Part shown: in pieces, positions 9,139-18,142 of the stretch | Layout: every line of letters starts with the position of its first letter | How positions within the stretch are numbered: position 1 is the first letter of the stretch | Assembly (NCBI GenBank): GCA_964619555.1 | Contig: CAZUDV010000018.1 | Location: forward strand, 1 to 64,000 | Direction of reading: 5' to 3' | DNA length: 64,000 nucleotides | Origin: JAGOPY01 sp964619555 | Lineage (GTDB): Bacteria; Bacteroidota; Bacteroidia; Bacteroidales; JAGOPY01 | The notes under the pieces: generated by a model | Told to the model about the DNA's origin: nothing | Databases searched by the model: none | What the model saw: only the letters and a program-made list of their open reading frames with translations | Position numbers and translations under genes: made by a program

Positions 9139-9876
9139 TCAGGAGCGCTGTTTCACCACTTCAAACAGCAGCACTCCTGCCGCGACTGACACATTCAGGG
9201 ATGAAATCTCCCCCAGCATCGGTATTTTGACCAGGCTGTCACATAGTTTTTGGAGTGGCGGGTAAATGCCTTTTTCTTCGGAACCCATAATAATGGCGAG
9301 TGGCCGGGTAAAATCTTCATGGTAATAAAAAGCCGGGGCATGCTCCGTGGCGCCGATGATGGTAAAGCCGCTCTGTTTGAGGAATTCCGCTGTAACCATG
9401 AGAGACCTTTCCCGGCACACGGGAATGGTCATCAGGGCACCGGCAGAGGTCCGGATAGCCTCCTCATTGATCTGGGCAATGCCCTGGGCCGGTATGACGA
9501 TGCCGTCTACCCCTGCGCACGCTGCCGTCCGGCAGATGGCCCCAAAGTTCCGCACATCAGTAATACTGTCCAGCATCAGGAGGAATGGCACTTTCCCTTC
9601 CTCGAACAACATCGGGACCAGTTGATCCAATGAGTGATAACTGATCCCTGAAATAAAGGCAATGACCCCCTGGTGGTTCTTCCTGGTCACCCGGTCCAGT
9701 TTCTCCGGCGGAACAAACTGAAATGGGATCCCGCGTTCTTTAAGTAATTGCAAAAGTTCTGCTGAAAAGGACCCCTGCAATCCTTTCCGGAACAATACCC
9801 GGTCAATCTCCTTCCCGCTGCGAAGGGCCTCAGCGACAGGGTGAAGACCGTAGATCATATTCTCTTTCTTAATCAT
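9139..9876 (-). CDS. rlmB: 23S rRNA (guanosine-2'-O-)-methyltransferase RlmB family
   Basis: A SPOUT-class RNA 2'-O-ribose methyltransferase; the family modifies G2251 of 23S rRNA or tRNA. The N-terminal substrate-binding domain starts with MIYGLHPVAEALRSG. The C-terminal knot carries the family motifs LDSITDVRNFGAICRTA, IIMGSEEKGI and IPMLGEISSLNVSVAAGV. I chose ATG 9876 (MIKKEN) over the upstream start at 9927, which would run into the preceding gene. The product is 245 residues. It is the last gene of rmuC-GWxTD-rlmB. Confidence 0.93.
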   Translation of the reverse strand: MIKKENMIYGLHPVAEALRSGKEIDRVLFRKGLQGSFSAELLQLLKERGIPFQFVPPEKLDRVTRKNHQGVIAFISGISYHSLDQLVPMLFEEGKVPFLLMLDSITDVRNFGAICRTAACAGVDGIVIPAQGIAQINEEAIRTSAGALMTIPVCRERSLMVTAEFLKQSGFTIIGATEHAPAFYYHEDFTRPLAIIMGSEEKGIYPPLQKLCDSLVKIPMLGEISSLNVSVAAGVLLFEVVKQRS

Positions 9877-9893
9877 TATCAGTATGTTAAAAC

Positions 9894-11153
9894 TTATCGC
9901 CGCCAACTCTGGACCGTAATATACCACGGATCCTTATAAGTCGGGGAGCGGAGCAACATAAAATCATTTTCAGTGAACGGATTTTTAACTTTGACAAATG
10001 TAAAGGTCAGGGAGCTTCTGTTCTGAGGTTCTCCGTAGATCCATTCCTCAGATTTGTCGGTTCGGTAAACATAATTGGGTTTTCCCAGCACTGTATAGAT
10101 CAGGCCCCTGTCAGTCTTCCATCCCGCCTGGTATGAAGCAAAGTACTGATTAGCCTCTTCCACATTGCCATAATACTTTTGTATAAGCATTTTTGCCCTT
10201 TCAGGCGAACCTGCTGTCTTAAGCCAGAAATCATCAACAGCCGCCTTGGGTTGGTCATTTGCCAGCAGGGAGTCGTACTCTCTTTTAGTGGAAATGTACC
10301 GTAACGGTTCGCGAAGCTGCTCTGCAGTATAGAGTTCCGGATATCCTTCCCCGAATACAAACAGCGTCAGTCCTTCTCTTTGCGTAGTATCTTTCCGGAA
10401 ATGATAAAAACCCTCCCGGTCAAATGTTATCCAGTCGGTCTGTTCAGCAAGAACCGTGAGGCCGAAGAGGGAATCGGGCCGGTAATTGAAAACCGGTTCA
10501 CGGTCTTCCAGAAAAGGCGGCCGGGCAATGGGGAACTCCCTGAAGTAGCAGCTCACAAATAAATGCTCCCAATCCAGGTCACCGGACATCACACGGAATG
10601 GCTCACCGGGAGTGATGATATTTTTGAAGAGCAGGCTGGCATTCCGGTCGAATACCAGGAAATTCTGCCGGCCGTTGCGGTCTGATTTGGAGATGTTCAC
10701 AAATGATTTTATTCCTTTATTCCTATGAAAATCAAATAACTCCACCTCGACCACGTAATTTTCGGGAAACCGGGCAGGAATGATAAAGGAGTGTATGGTC
10801 CCGGTATTCCGGCCATAATTGATCGAGTCCCCGGCAACCTCCGACCCGCCGGCCAGTACTTCTCCGGATTCATAACTTTTCATCATTTTCCAGGATACCC
10901 GGTAGGAACATTGGTACAATCCTGAAAAGGGGTCCTTTTCATAAACAAGCTCACTATAATTGATACGCACGAACAAATCGGACGTAGTGTCATTGGCATG
11001 ATAAACCGCACATTTCATCCGGGCAAACTGCTGATCCGGCTGGTAAAGATAGGCCAGGTTGGTCAGGCTGGTCTGGTTTACCGTGGAACATCCTGCCAGG
11101 AATCCGAACAGGAAAAATAGTACCCGGATATGATATTTATTCTGATCCTTCAT
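9894..11153 (-). CDS. GWxTD domain lipoprotein
   Basis: A predicted lipoprotein of 419 residues. ATG 11153 (MKDQNK) leads directly into a hydrophobic segment and lipobox FLAGCS; the longer ORF start at 11198 would put 15 charged residues in front. The GWxTD motif (GWKTDRGLIYTVLGKP) is near residue 360, in the C-terminal domain that gives the family its name. The family is widespread in Bacteroidota, with no established biochemical function. The start overlaps the 3' end of rmuC by 17 bp, so the two are probably co-translated. Confidence 0.88.
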   Translation of the reverse strand: MKDQNKYHIRVLFFLFGFLAGCSTVNQTSLTNLAYLYQPDQQFARMKCAVYHANDTTSDLFVRINYSELVYEKDPFSGLYQCSYRVSWKMMKSYESGEVLAGGSEVAGDSINYGRNTGTIHSFIIPARFPENYVVEVELFDFHRNKGIKSFVNISKSDRNGRQNFLVFDRNASLLFKNIITPGEPFRVMSGDLDWEHLFVSCYFREFPIARPPFLEDREPVFNYRPDSLFGLTVLAEQTDWITFDREGFYHFRKDTTQREGLTLFVFGEGYPELYTAEQLREPLRYISTKREYDSLLANDQPKAAVDDFWLKTAGSPERAKMLIQKYYGNVEEANQYFASYQAGWKTDRGLIYTVLGKPNYVYRTDKSEEWIYGEPQNRSSLTFTFVKVKNPFTENDFMLLRSPTYKDPWYITVQSWRR

Positions 11154-12471
11154 TCTCTGCCAGGAATTTCCCCGATAGCGTCTTTTCGGTTTTAACACCC
11201 AGTTCTTTCAGCCGTTCCGCCTGTCTGACCAGGTTCCCCTTCCCGCTGGTCAGTTTCTTATGGGCATCCTGGTATGTGTTTTGCAAGGAATTGATCTGAG
11301 TGCCGATCTTTTCCAGATCATTGATGAAGTTCACGAACTTGTCGTACAGGCTATTTCCCTGCCTGGCAATTTCGAGTGCATTCTGGGTCTGTTTTTCATG
11401 CTTCCAGATGGATTCGACCGTCTTCAGAGTGGCCAGCAAGGTTGTCGGGCTGACAATCACAATACGCCTCTGCCAGGCATAATTGAACAACTCGGGTTCG
11501 TACTGAATGGCAGCACTGAAGGCTGATTCCAGGGGCATGAACATCAGCACGAAATCAGGGGTGTCCAGTGACAGGGCCGCAGAATAATTCTTTTCACTAA
11601 GGCTTTTTACATGATCCCTGACCGAATCGTTATGCATTTTGAGAAAGCGTTCTTTTTCTGCGTCATCCGGTGTATTCACGAACCGTTCATAGGCTACGAG
11701 CGACACTTTTGAATCGATGATGATGTGTTTCTTCTCAGGTAAAAGCACCACCACATCCGGCCGCAGGATCGTACCGTCTTCCGACTTATCGGTATATTGC
11801 GTGTAATATTCCTTGCCTTTTTCCAGGCCTGATTGTTCCAGGATCCGGTCCAGGATGAGTTCGCCCCAGTTTCCCATCTTCTTGGTGTCGGATTTCAGGG
11901 CACGTGTCAGATTGTTGGCCTCTTCGCTTATCTGGGTGTTCAGATCGTGAAGCTTCTTGAGTTCAACCTTCAGGTCTGACTGGTCCCGTAATCCTTTCTC
12001 ATAAGTGTCCTCCACTTTTTTCTCGAACTTTTCAATCTTATCTTTCAACGGGGTAAGAATATCACTGATGTTCTTCTGGTTAAGGGTTGTAAATTCCTTG
12101 GAATTCTCCTTAAGTATCTTATTAGCGATGTTTTCAAATTCAGAGCTGAATTTTTTCTGGAGATCCTCAATCTCGGATTTCTGTTCCACCAGCTTATTCT
12201 GCAGATTAATAAAATCAGCTTCGAGGCGGGCATACTTCACGGAGATTTCCCCGGAGTTGGCCCTTTCCGCTTCCGTTTCCCTTGTCAATCGCTGATTCTC
12301 GGCCTGCAGTAATGACAACTTCTCACCACTGACTGCCAGGTCCTTTTCTATGTCCATCCGAACCTGCTTCAGCGAGTTTACTTTTCCAGCCATCCACAAC
12401 CTCATGATCACCAGACCAATCAGCAGTCCCGCAATGCCCGCTATTAATATATACACAATCTGCATATCCAT
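11137..12471 (-). CDS. rmuC: DNA recombination protein RmuC homologue
   Basis: A 444-residue RmuC-family protein with an N-terminal membrane helix (IVYILIAGIAGLLIGLVIM), a long coiled coil (about residues 30-170) and the RmuC nuclease-like domain (about 190-380), recognisable by LRPDVVVLLPEKKHIIIDSKVSL and LMFMPLESAFSAA. RmuC limits inversions at short inverted repeats in E. coli; the exact reaction is unknown. It is the first gene of a three-gene minus-strand run ending with rlmB. Confidence 0.93.
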   Translation of the reverse strand: MDMQIVYILIAGIAGLLIGLVIMRLWMAGKVNSLKQVRMDIEKDLAVSGEKLSLLQAENQRLTRETEAERANSGEISVKYARLEADFINLQNKLVEQKSEIEDLQKKFSSEFENIANKILKENSKEFTTLNQKNISDILTPLKDKIEKFEKKVEDTYEKGLRDQSDLKVELKKLHDLNTQISEEANNLTRALKSDTKKMGNWGELILDRILEQSGLEKGKEYYTQYTDKSEDGTILRPDVVVLLPEKKHIIIDSKVSLVAYERFVNTPDDAEKERFLKMHNDSVRDHVKSLSEKNYSAALSLDTPDFVLMFMPLESAFSAAIQYEPELFNYAWQRRIVIVSPTTLLATLKTVESIWKHEKQTQNALEIARQGNSLYDKFVNFINDLEKIGTQINSLQNTYQDAHKKLTSGKGNLVRQAERLKELGVKTEKTLSGKFLAENEGSE

Positions 12472-12554
12472 TTTAATTTTTTATAAAAGTAAATAATTAA
12501 GGCTGGAAGAGGCTTTTCTGAAGCCTGAAAAATTATTAAATTTACGGCAAATAC

Positions 12555-13379
12555 ATGGTCCCTATGAAGAATCTGCCTGTGCTCCCGATACTTCCCCTTA
12601 TCTGTTTTCTGGGCACGCTTTTCAACTTACCGGCCCAGGATGTCATCACCGCACGACCATACGGCGAAGCTAACCTGATACAGGACTTCCTTTGCTCCGA
12701 GGTGTTCTACCCGGAAACGGACCTGCAGGAAGGCACGGAAGGGACGGTTGTGATCAGCTTTATTGTTACGGAGGCCGGTGATGTTACCGATGTCCGGATC
12801 AAGGAATCCGTAAGTCCAGAGATTGACCGGGAAGCACTGAGGCTGTTCAGCAGACTGCTGTGGGAGCCGGCGACCAGGATGGGGCAACCGGTAGCCACCA
12901 TCAATGAATTCCCGATCCGGTTCAACATCAAGAAATATCAGAAACATTGCCGGCAAAGGGGATATGACAGAGATGTAAACCCCTTCGACCCTGTCGACTC
13001 AACATTAATGGTTTACGAAACCACCAAAGTGGACAAGCCTCCCTATGCCAATTTCGAAGATAAAACCATGTCGCTGCCAAAATTCATCAATGCCAATATA
13101 CGTTATCCGGAAACTGCCTTCAGGCAAAGCATATCGGGTAATGTCAGGCTCAGGTTCGTGGTAGAGCCCAATGGACGGGTGTCTAATATCAAAGTCCTCG
13201 AACCTGTAAGCGGAGGATGTACCCAGGAAGCGATCCGGTTGCTGGAACTGGTTAAATGGATGCCTGGCATCAAAAACGGCATGGCTGTCAGAACCTTTAT
13301 GAATCTGGATATTAGCTTCAGGCTCCCGGAAGATTCAGACATGAAGATGTTCGAGAACAGCCAGATGAACTCGAACTGA
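12555..13379 (+). CDS. secreted protein with two TonB C-terminal domains
   Basis: A 274-residue protein with a cleavable signal peptide (LPVLPILPLICFLGTLFNLPAQ) and two tandem TonB-C domains, at about residues 45-130 (GTVVISFIVTEAGDVTDVRI) and 175-262 (GNVRLRFVVEPNGRVSNIKVLEP). Classical TonB has an N-terminal membrane anchor and a Pro-rich spacer; neither is present here, so it is probably a soluble periplasmic protein rather than an energy transducer. The start could be ATG 12555 or ATG 12564. It converges with the DUF4293 gene, with only 3 bp between the stops. Confidence 0.85.
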   Translation: MVPMKNLPVLPILPLICFLGTLFNLPAQDVITARPYGEANLIQDFLCSEVFYPETDLQEGTEGTVVISFIVTEAGDVTDVRIKESVSPEIDREALRLFSRLLWEPATRMGQPVATINEFPIRFNIKKYQKHCRQRGYDRDVNPFDPVDSTLMVYETTKVDKPPYANFEDKTMSLPKFINANIRYPETAFRQSISGNVRLRFVVEPNGRVSNIKVLEPVSGGCTQEAIRLLELVKWMPGIKNGMAVRTFMNLDISFRLPEDSDMKMFENSQMNSN

Positions 13380-13382
13380 CAA

Positions 13383-13859
13383 TCAGCGCAGCCGGTCGAC
13401 CGATCTCACCAATCGCTCATCTTTAACAATGAAACGGTTAGAAAGGATCAGAAAGATCAGGACAATAAGCGGGAAATAGATCCCTGCCTCATCCAGGTAA
13501 TTCGGAGTTACCGACAGCTTATTCTCAACGATTCGTGCGTAAACGAAGAAGATCAACCCTATCAGGACAATATCCGTAAATATCGCCAGTCTGACCAGTT
13601 TTAACTGCCTCATCCGGTTTTTATAGAGAAATATACTGACCAGTGTCAGGGCGGCAGTAAACAGGTTCAGAAGAAGAAGAGGCAAAACCGTCATGAATGA
13701 AAATCCGGAACCTTCTCCCGGCACCATGTTCCGGAAACCATATATATACAGCTTGTAAGTATGCAGGTCGGAATAAACCCCAGCAAACGGGAACAGGAAC
13801 AATACAAGACTGGCCAGAAATGCCAGGACAAGGAATAAGGTTTGAATGCGCTGGATCAT
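13383..13859 (-). CDS. DUF4293 family integral membrane protein
   Basis: A 158-residue protein with four hydrophobic helices (about residues 6-27, 54-78, 88-107 and 124-141) and the family's typical N-terminus MIQRIQTLFLVLAF. DUF4293 proteins are conserved across Bacteroidota and are uncharacterised. The minus-strand gene diverges from lgt. Confidence 0.85.
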   Translation of the reverse strand: MIQRIQTLFLVLAFLASLVLFLFPFAGVYSDLHTYKLYIYGFRNMVPGEGSGFSFMTVLPLLLLNLFTAALTLVSIFLYKNRMRQLKLVRLAIFTDIVLIGLIFFVYARIVENKLSVTPNYLDEAGIYFPLIVLIFLILSNRFIVKDERLVRSVDRLR

Positions 13860-13930
13860 AAATTTGAATTCATGGTTTGATACGCAAATATAAAAACAAT
13901 ACCTGCCGGATGGGATAAGGCAAAGGTTGT

Positions 13931-13938
13931 TATTTTTG
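13931..13938 (+). promoter_or_regulatory. promoter -7 box for the lgt operon
   Basis: TATTTTTG is a perfect TAnnTTTG match 31 nt before the lgt ATG. It would drive the three genes lgt, IMPase and nfeD. Confidence 0.55.
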
Positions 13939-13969
13939 TATTCTTTAGATTATCCATTATAACTCAACC

Positions 13970-15136
13970 ATGTATCCGCGCTTAAGCGACCTGTTCAACG
14001 ATCTACTCGGGACCAGTTTCAGTTTCCCGGTGCAGACTTACGGTTTTTTCGTCGCCATGGCCTTTCTTACCGCCGGTGTGGTAGTCTATTTTGAATACAA
14101 GAGGAAAGAGAGGGAGAAAGTCCTCCTTCCACAGGAAAAACTGGTCTGGAAAGGTAAGCCGGCAGGGACGACGGAGCTGGCGCTCACGGCTATTGCTGGT
14201 TTTGCCATCGGATTTAAGCTCATCGGCATAGTTTTCGATTACGATTTCTTTTCCAGTAATCCGCAGCGTTATGTCCTTTCAGGAGACGGGAGCTGGCTGG
14301 GTGGCCTGCTGGTCGCAGCCGGCATGACTGCCTTCACTTATTACGGCAAGCAAAAAAAGAAACTCGACAAACCGGTGCAGGTGAAAGAAACGGTCCATCC
14401 CTACCAGCTTACCGGCAATATTATCCTGGTTGCCGCTTTTGCCGGTATTGCCGGTGCGAAACTCTTCGATGTGGTGGAGCACCTGGATGAGTTGTTCCGG
14501 GATCCCCTCGGCACCTTGTTTTCATTCAGCGGGTTAGCCTTTTACGGTGGATTGATCACAGCCGCGTTCGTGGTATCCTGGTATGTTGAAAAAAATCATA
14601 TCCCCTGGCCGGTAAATGCGGATATCGTGGCGCCCGGACTGATGCTGGCCTACGGGATCGGCCGGATCGGATGCCAGTTATCGGGCGACGGGTGCTGGGG
14701 AATTGTCAACCTTTCCCCAAAACCGGATTGGATGGGATTCCTGCCGGATTGGATGTGGGCATTCAATTACCCGCACAATGTCATCAACGAAGGGATCATT
14801 ATGGAAGGCTGCGATGGAAAGCACTGCCATGTGCTGGATCAACCGGTCTTTCCCACCCCATTTTACGAAACCTGCATGGCATTTCTCTTTTTCATCGTGC
14901 TGTGGTCCATCCGAAAAAAGATCAGGCTACATGGCATCCTGTTTTCTGTTTATTTAATCCTGAACGGGGCAGAAAGACTGATCATTGAACAGATCCGGGT
15001 CAATATCAAATATCATTTCCTGGGAATACAATTCACACAGGCAGAGGCTATTGCAGTCGGATTGATCATAGCCGGGGTGGCAGGTATATTTTATTTCAGG
15101 TGGTGGAACGATCGAAGAAAAATTAAACTGGCATAG
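13970..15136 (+). CDS. lgt: prolipoprotein diacylglyceryl transferase family protein (long form)
   Basis: An integral membrane enzyme that would move diacylglycerol from phosphatidylglycerol to the lipobox Cys of prolipoproteins. At 388 residues it is longer than E. coli Lgt (about 290), with hydrophilic insertions at about residues 42-68 and 125-145. The FYGGL block (191-195) and the signature Arg232 in YGIGRIGCQLSGDGCWG are present. The signature differs from the classical GRIGNFINGE: Asn is Cys235 and Glu is Asp. I recall this variant from other Bacteroidota. It is 1 bp from the IMPase gene. Confidence 0.85.
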   Translation: MYPRLSDLFNDLLGTSFSFPVQTYGFFVAMAFLTAGVVVYFEYKRKEREKVLLPQEKLVWKGKPAGTTELALTAIAGFAIGFKLIGIVFDYDFFSSNPQRYVLSGDGSWLGGLLVAAGMTAFTYYGKQKKKLDKPVQVKETVHPYQLTGNIILVAAFAGIAGAKLFDVVEHLDELFRDPLGTLFSFSGLAFYGGLITAAFVVSWYVEKNHIPWPVNADIVAPGLMLAYGIGRIGCQLSGDGCWGIVNLSPKPDWMGFLPDWMWAFNYPHNVINEGIIMEGCDGKHCHVLDQPVFPTPFYETCMAFLFFIVLWSIRKKIRLHGILFSVYLILNGAERLIIEQIRVNIKYHFLGIQFTQAEAIAVGLIIAGVAGIFYFRWWNDRRKIKLA

Positions 15137-15137
15137 C

Positions 15138-15947
15138 ATGAATCTGGAAGACATAACCCTTAAGGTTAATGAGATCTGCACCCGTAACGCAGGCTACATA
15201 CGCGAGCAGTCTGCCTTGCTCCGGTCGGCGGATATCGAGTTGAAGGATGAGCATAATTTCGTCACTTATGTTGACCGGAAATCGGAAGAGATGCTGGTTG
15301 ACAACCTTTCGAAATTATTGCCGGAAGCAGGATTCCTGGCGGAAGAAGCACAATACGGACCGGATGGAATGGAATTGAGATGGGTCATCGATCCCCTGGA
15401 CGGGACCACCAATTTCATCCATGGGGTACCTATCTATTGTATCAGCATTGCCCTGATGGATAAAAATGAACCGTTGTTAGGTGTAGTGTATGAAATAATC
15501 CGAAACGAATGTTTTTATACCTGGAAGGGTGGCGCAGCCAAGCTGAATGGCAAGGTAATCCAGGTATCGCAAGCCAGGTCGCTGAAAAATTCCTTATTGG
15601 TAACCGGTTTCCCGTACATGCGGGATCATATCCTGGATGAATACACCGAACTTTTTAAGGGATTCATCAAAAGGACCCAGGATTTAAGAAGGCTCGGCTC
15701 GGCTGCAGCAGACCTGGCCTTTGTCGCTGCGGGCCGGTTTGAGGGTTTTTACGAATATGGCCTGAGCCCATGGGATGTGGCTGCCGGGGCATTCCTGGTA
15801 AGGCAGGCCGGAGGCAAGGTGACCGACTTCACCGGCGGCAGGGAATTCCTTTTCGGTGGGACACTTGTTTCGAGCAATTATCTGATCCATGAAGAAATGC
15901 TGGAAGTCATCCGCCGGTACTTCCTCACCAAAACCAATCACATATGA
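15138..15947 (+). CDS. inositol monophosphatase family protein
   Basis: A Mg2+-dependent, Li+-sensitive type phosphatase (IMPase / SuhB / CysQ superfamily), 269 residues. Metal ligands are visible in EEA (about residue 70), WVIDPLDGTTNF (about 86-97) and SPWDVAAG near 212. The substrate (inositol-phosphate, PAP or another sugar phosphate) cannot be fixed from the sequence. It starts 1 bp after lgt and overlaps the next gene by 4 bp (ATGA), showing translational coupling. Confidence 0.9.
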   Translation: MNLEDITLKVNEICTRNAGYIREQSALLRSADIELKDEHNFVTYVDRKSEEMLVDNLSKLLPEAGFLAEEAQYGPDGMELRWVIDPLDGTTNFIHGVPIYCISIALMDKNEPLLGVVYEIIRNECFYTWKGGAAKLNGKVIQVSQARSLKNSLLVTGFPYMRDHILDEYTELFKGFIKRTQDLRRLGSAAADLAFVAAGRFEGFYEYGLSPWDVAAGAFLVRQAGGKVTDFTGGREFLFGGTLVSSNYLIHEEMLEVIRRYFLTKTNHI

Positions 15948-17359
15948 AAAAACTGAGTTGGTGTATCCATATTAATCGATGGGTTAACCCGTCGATTAAA
16001 GGCGTGTCCATATTTCTGATGGCCATGCTGACTTCCCTTTTATCCGTCCAGTCGGTGTTTTCAGGCAATGCCGATACCGCCGGTAAGGTCATGGTTTATA
16101 AATTCGACATTAAAAAAGAAATAGCTCCGCCGGTATGGCGCAGCACCAAGCTGGCCGTGGAAGAGGCGGTCGCAGTGAATGCCGACCTTATCCTGATCGA
16201 AATGAGCACCTATGGCGGTATGCTTGAATCGGCCGATTCCATCCGCACCAAACTTCTCGAATGTGATATCCCGGTATACGTCTTCATTAATCACAATGCC
16301 GCGTCAGCCGGAGCCCTGATCGCCATTGCCTGCGACAGTATTTACATGTCGGCCGGTTCCACCATTGGAGCGGCCACGGTAGTTGACCAGGCAGGACAGG
16401 TAGTACCGGATAAATACCAGTCGTATATGCGGGCGATGATGCGCAGCACAGCGGAAGCAACGGGCAGAGACCCAAATATCGCCCAGGCGATGGTAGATCC
16501 GAGAATCCGGATTGAGGGGGTGATCGATTCGGGACAGGTGCTGACATTCACCGCGACCGAAGCCCTTAAATTCGACTTTTGCGATGGCATTGCCGAAGAT
16601 GTGCGGGGTGTTATGAGAACTGCAGGCATAGATGAATACGAGATCATCGAGCAGGATCTGACAGCCCTGGATAAAATCATCGGCTTCCTGATCAATCCCA
16701 TTGTCAGTGGCATCCTGATCATGATCATCGTCGGCGGGATCTATTTTGAACTTCAGACGCCAGGGGTCGGATTTCCGCTGATTGCAGCCATTACCGCTGC
16801 ATTGCTTTATTTTGCACCGCTTTACCTGGAAGGTCTTGCTGAACACTGGGAAATACTCATCTTCGTGATCGGTGTCGTGTTGCTGATCGTTGAAATCTTC
16901 GCTATTCCGGGATTTGGAGTCACCGGTATAACGGGCGTGGGGCTGATCGTAGCCAGCCTGACCCTGGCCCTGGTGAACAACATCGGGTTCAATTTCAGAC
17001 CGGTTGACCTGGGCCAGTTTGTCACTTCCTTTTTCCTGGTGATCATATCCATCTTTGTGGCCATTGTGCTCTCCTATTACCTGACCCGCTCCCTCTTCGG
17101 ACAGAACCGTATTTTCGGTTCACTCGCACTGGAAACCGTGGAGAGCAAAGCCGATGGATATTCGGCATCAGACAAGGATTACGAGGCAATGATCGGAGAA
17201 ACGGGCGTAGCGTACAGCATCCTTCGGCCGGGAGGAAAAATCATGATAAAAAACATGGTTTATGATGCCATCGCTGAATCAGGATATATCGAAAAGGGTG
17301 AATCTGTCAGGGTGGTCAGTTACCAGTCGGCACAACTGATCGTAAGAAAGTTGGAATGA
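15944..17359 (+). CDS. NfeD-family membrane serine protease, long form
   Basis: A 471-residue NfeD protein of the long type: a signal or anchor helix (about residues 20-40), a ClpP-like serine protease domain (about 45-225), three or four membrane helices (about 235-385) and a C-terminal OB-fold NfeD domain (about 405-471). The likely nucleophile is Ser121 in NHNAASAGALIA, and Lys157 in VPDKYQS is a candidate general base; the family uses a Ser-Lys dyad. Homologues pair with SPFH/stomatin proteins, but none is adjacent here. Confidence 0.9.
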   Translation: MKKLSWCIHINRWVNPSIKGVSIFLMAMLTSLLSVQSVFSGNADTAGKVMVYKFDIKKEIAPPVWRSTKLAVEEAVAVNADLILIEMSTYGGMLESADSIRTKLLECDIPVYVFINHNAASAGALIAIACDSIYMSAGSTIGAATVVDQAGQVVPDKYQSYMRAMMRSTAEATGRDPNIAQAMVDPRIRIEGVIDSGQVLTFTATEALKFDFCDGIAEDVRGVMRTAGIDEYEIIEQDLTALDKIIGFLINPIVSGILIMIIVGGIYFELQTPGVGFPLIAAITAALLYFAPLYLEGLAEHWEILIFVIGVVLLIVEIFAIPGFGVTGITGVGLIVASLTLALVNNIGFNFRPVDLGQFVTSFFLVIISIFVAIVLSYYLTRSLFGQNRIFGSLALETVESKADGYSASDKDYEAMIGETGVAYSILRPGGKIMIKNMVYDAIAESGYIEKGESVRVVSYQSAQLIVRKLE

Positions 17360-17382
17360 CCTTCTGATACCTGTCGTCACTT

Positions 17383-18135
17383 TCAATATACGGTCAACCA
17401 ATCAACCACCCTGTCTTCTGCCAGTTTCGGCAACACTTCTCTTTCAGGTGGTTCAAAACAAAAGTGCAATCCTTCCTCCGATTCCAGTAAAATCAAACGT
17501 TGATAATGCGATGACTTCTTTGCAAATTCCAGCATATTGCCTTCGGCTGACTTCCATAGACAGATTGAAGCGGAAACCGGATCATCACCCGCTATGAAAC
17601 CATGTTCAGCCGTGAGCCGTTCCGCAAGTTTTCCTGCATACAGCGTATCTTCCAGTGAAAACTGGCCTTTCCATCCTGAGCAAACGATCATGGTATCTTT
17701 GTTTTCGGTGATGAGGTATTTCAGAAGGGCGGAAAAGTTGACGAATGATCCGATGATCACATCCCCGTATTCCGCGGATTGGCAGATTGCGCGCGTGCCG
17801 TTGGTCGTGGAAAAAATGATGGTCTTTCCGGTAACAGCCTCCTTTGTAAATTCGAGCGGAGAATTTCCCAGATCTGCATAAGGCAGTTTGATGCCATCAC
17901 TCTCCCCTGCCAACAAAACACGGGCCTTTGGCAATTGACAACCGGCAACCGTCCGTTCAAGCTTCTCCTTACCACCGGTCACCGGGATGATCGCTACGGC
18001 CCCGTTCGCCAGCGCCGTACATATGCTCGTGGTGGCCCGGAGGATATCCACGACCACCACGATCTCATTTTCCTTTCCGGGAATATTTTGAAGCAGGTCC
18101 GGGGTTAGGCAAACCCTGACAGACGGACGGTCCAT
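17383..18135 (-). CDS. comB: 2-phosphosulfolactate phosphatase family protein (ComB-like)
   Basis: ComB hydrolyses 2-phosphosulfolactate to sulfolactate, a step of coenzyme M synthesis in methanogens. The 250-residue protein has the family blocks VVVDILRATTSICTAL, LAGESDGIKLPYADLGNSP and TTNGTRAI. The other coenzyme M genes are absent here, and bacteria of this phylum do not make coenzyme M, so a different sulfonate role is likely. It starts 7 bp after gcvT and is probably co-transcribed with it. Confidence 0.88.
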   Translation of the reverse strand: MDRPSVRVCLTPDLLQNIPGKENEIVVVVDILRATTSICTALANGAVAIIPVTGGKEKLERTVAGCQLPKARVLLAGESDGIKLPYADLGNSPLEFTKEAVTGKTIIFSTTNGTRAICQSAEYGDVIIGSFVNFSALLKYLITENKDTMIVCSGWKGQFSLEDTLYAGKLAERLTAEHGFIAGDDPVSASICLWKSAEGNMLEFAKKSSHYQRLILLESEEGLHFCFEPPEREVLPKLAEDRVVDWLTVY

Positions 18136-18142
18136 AAAAGGA

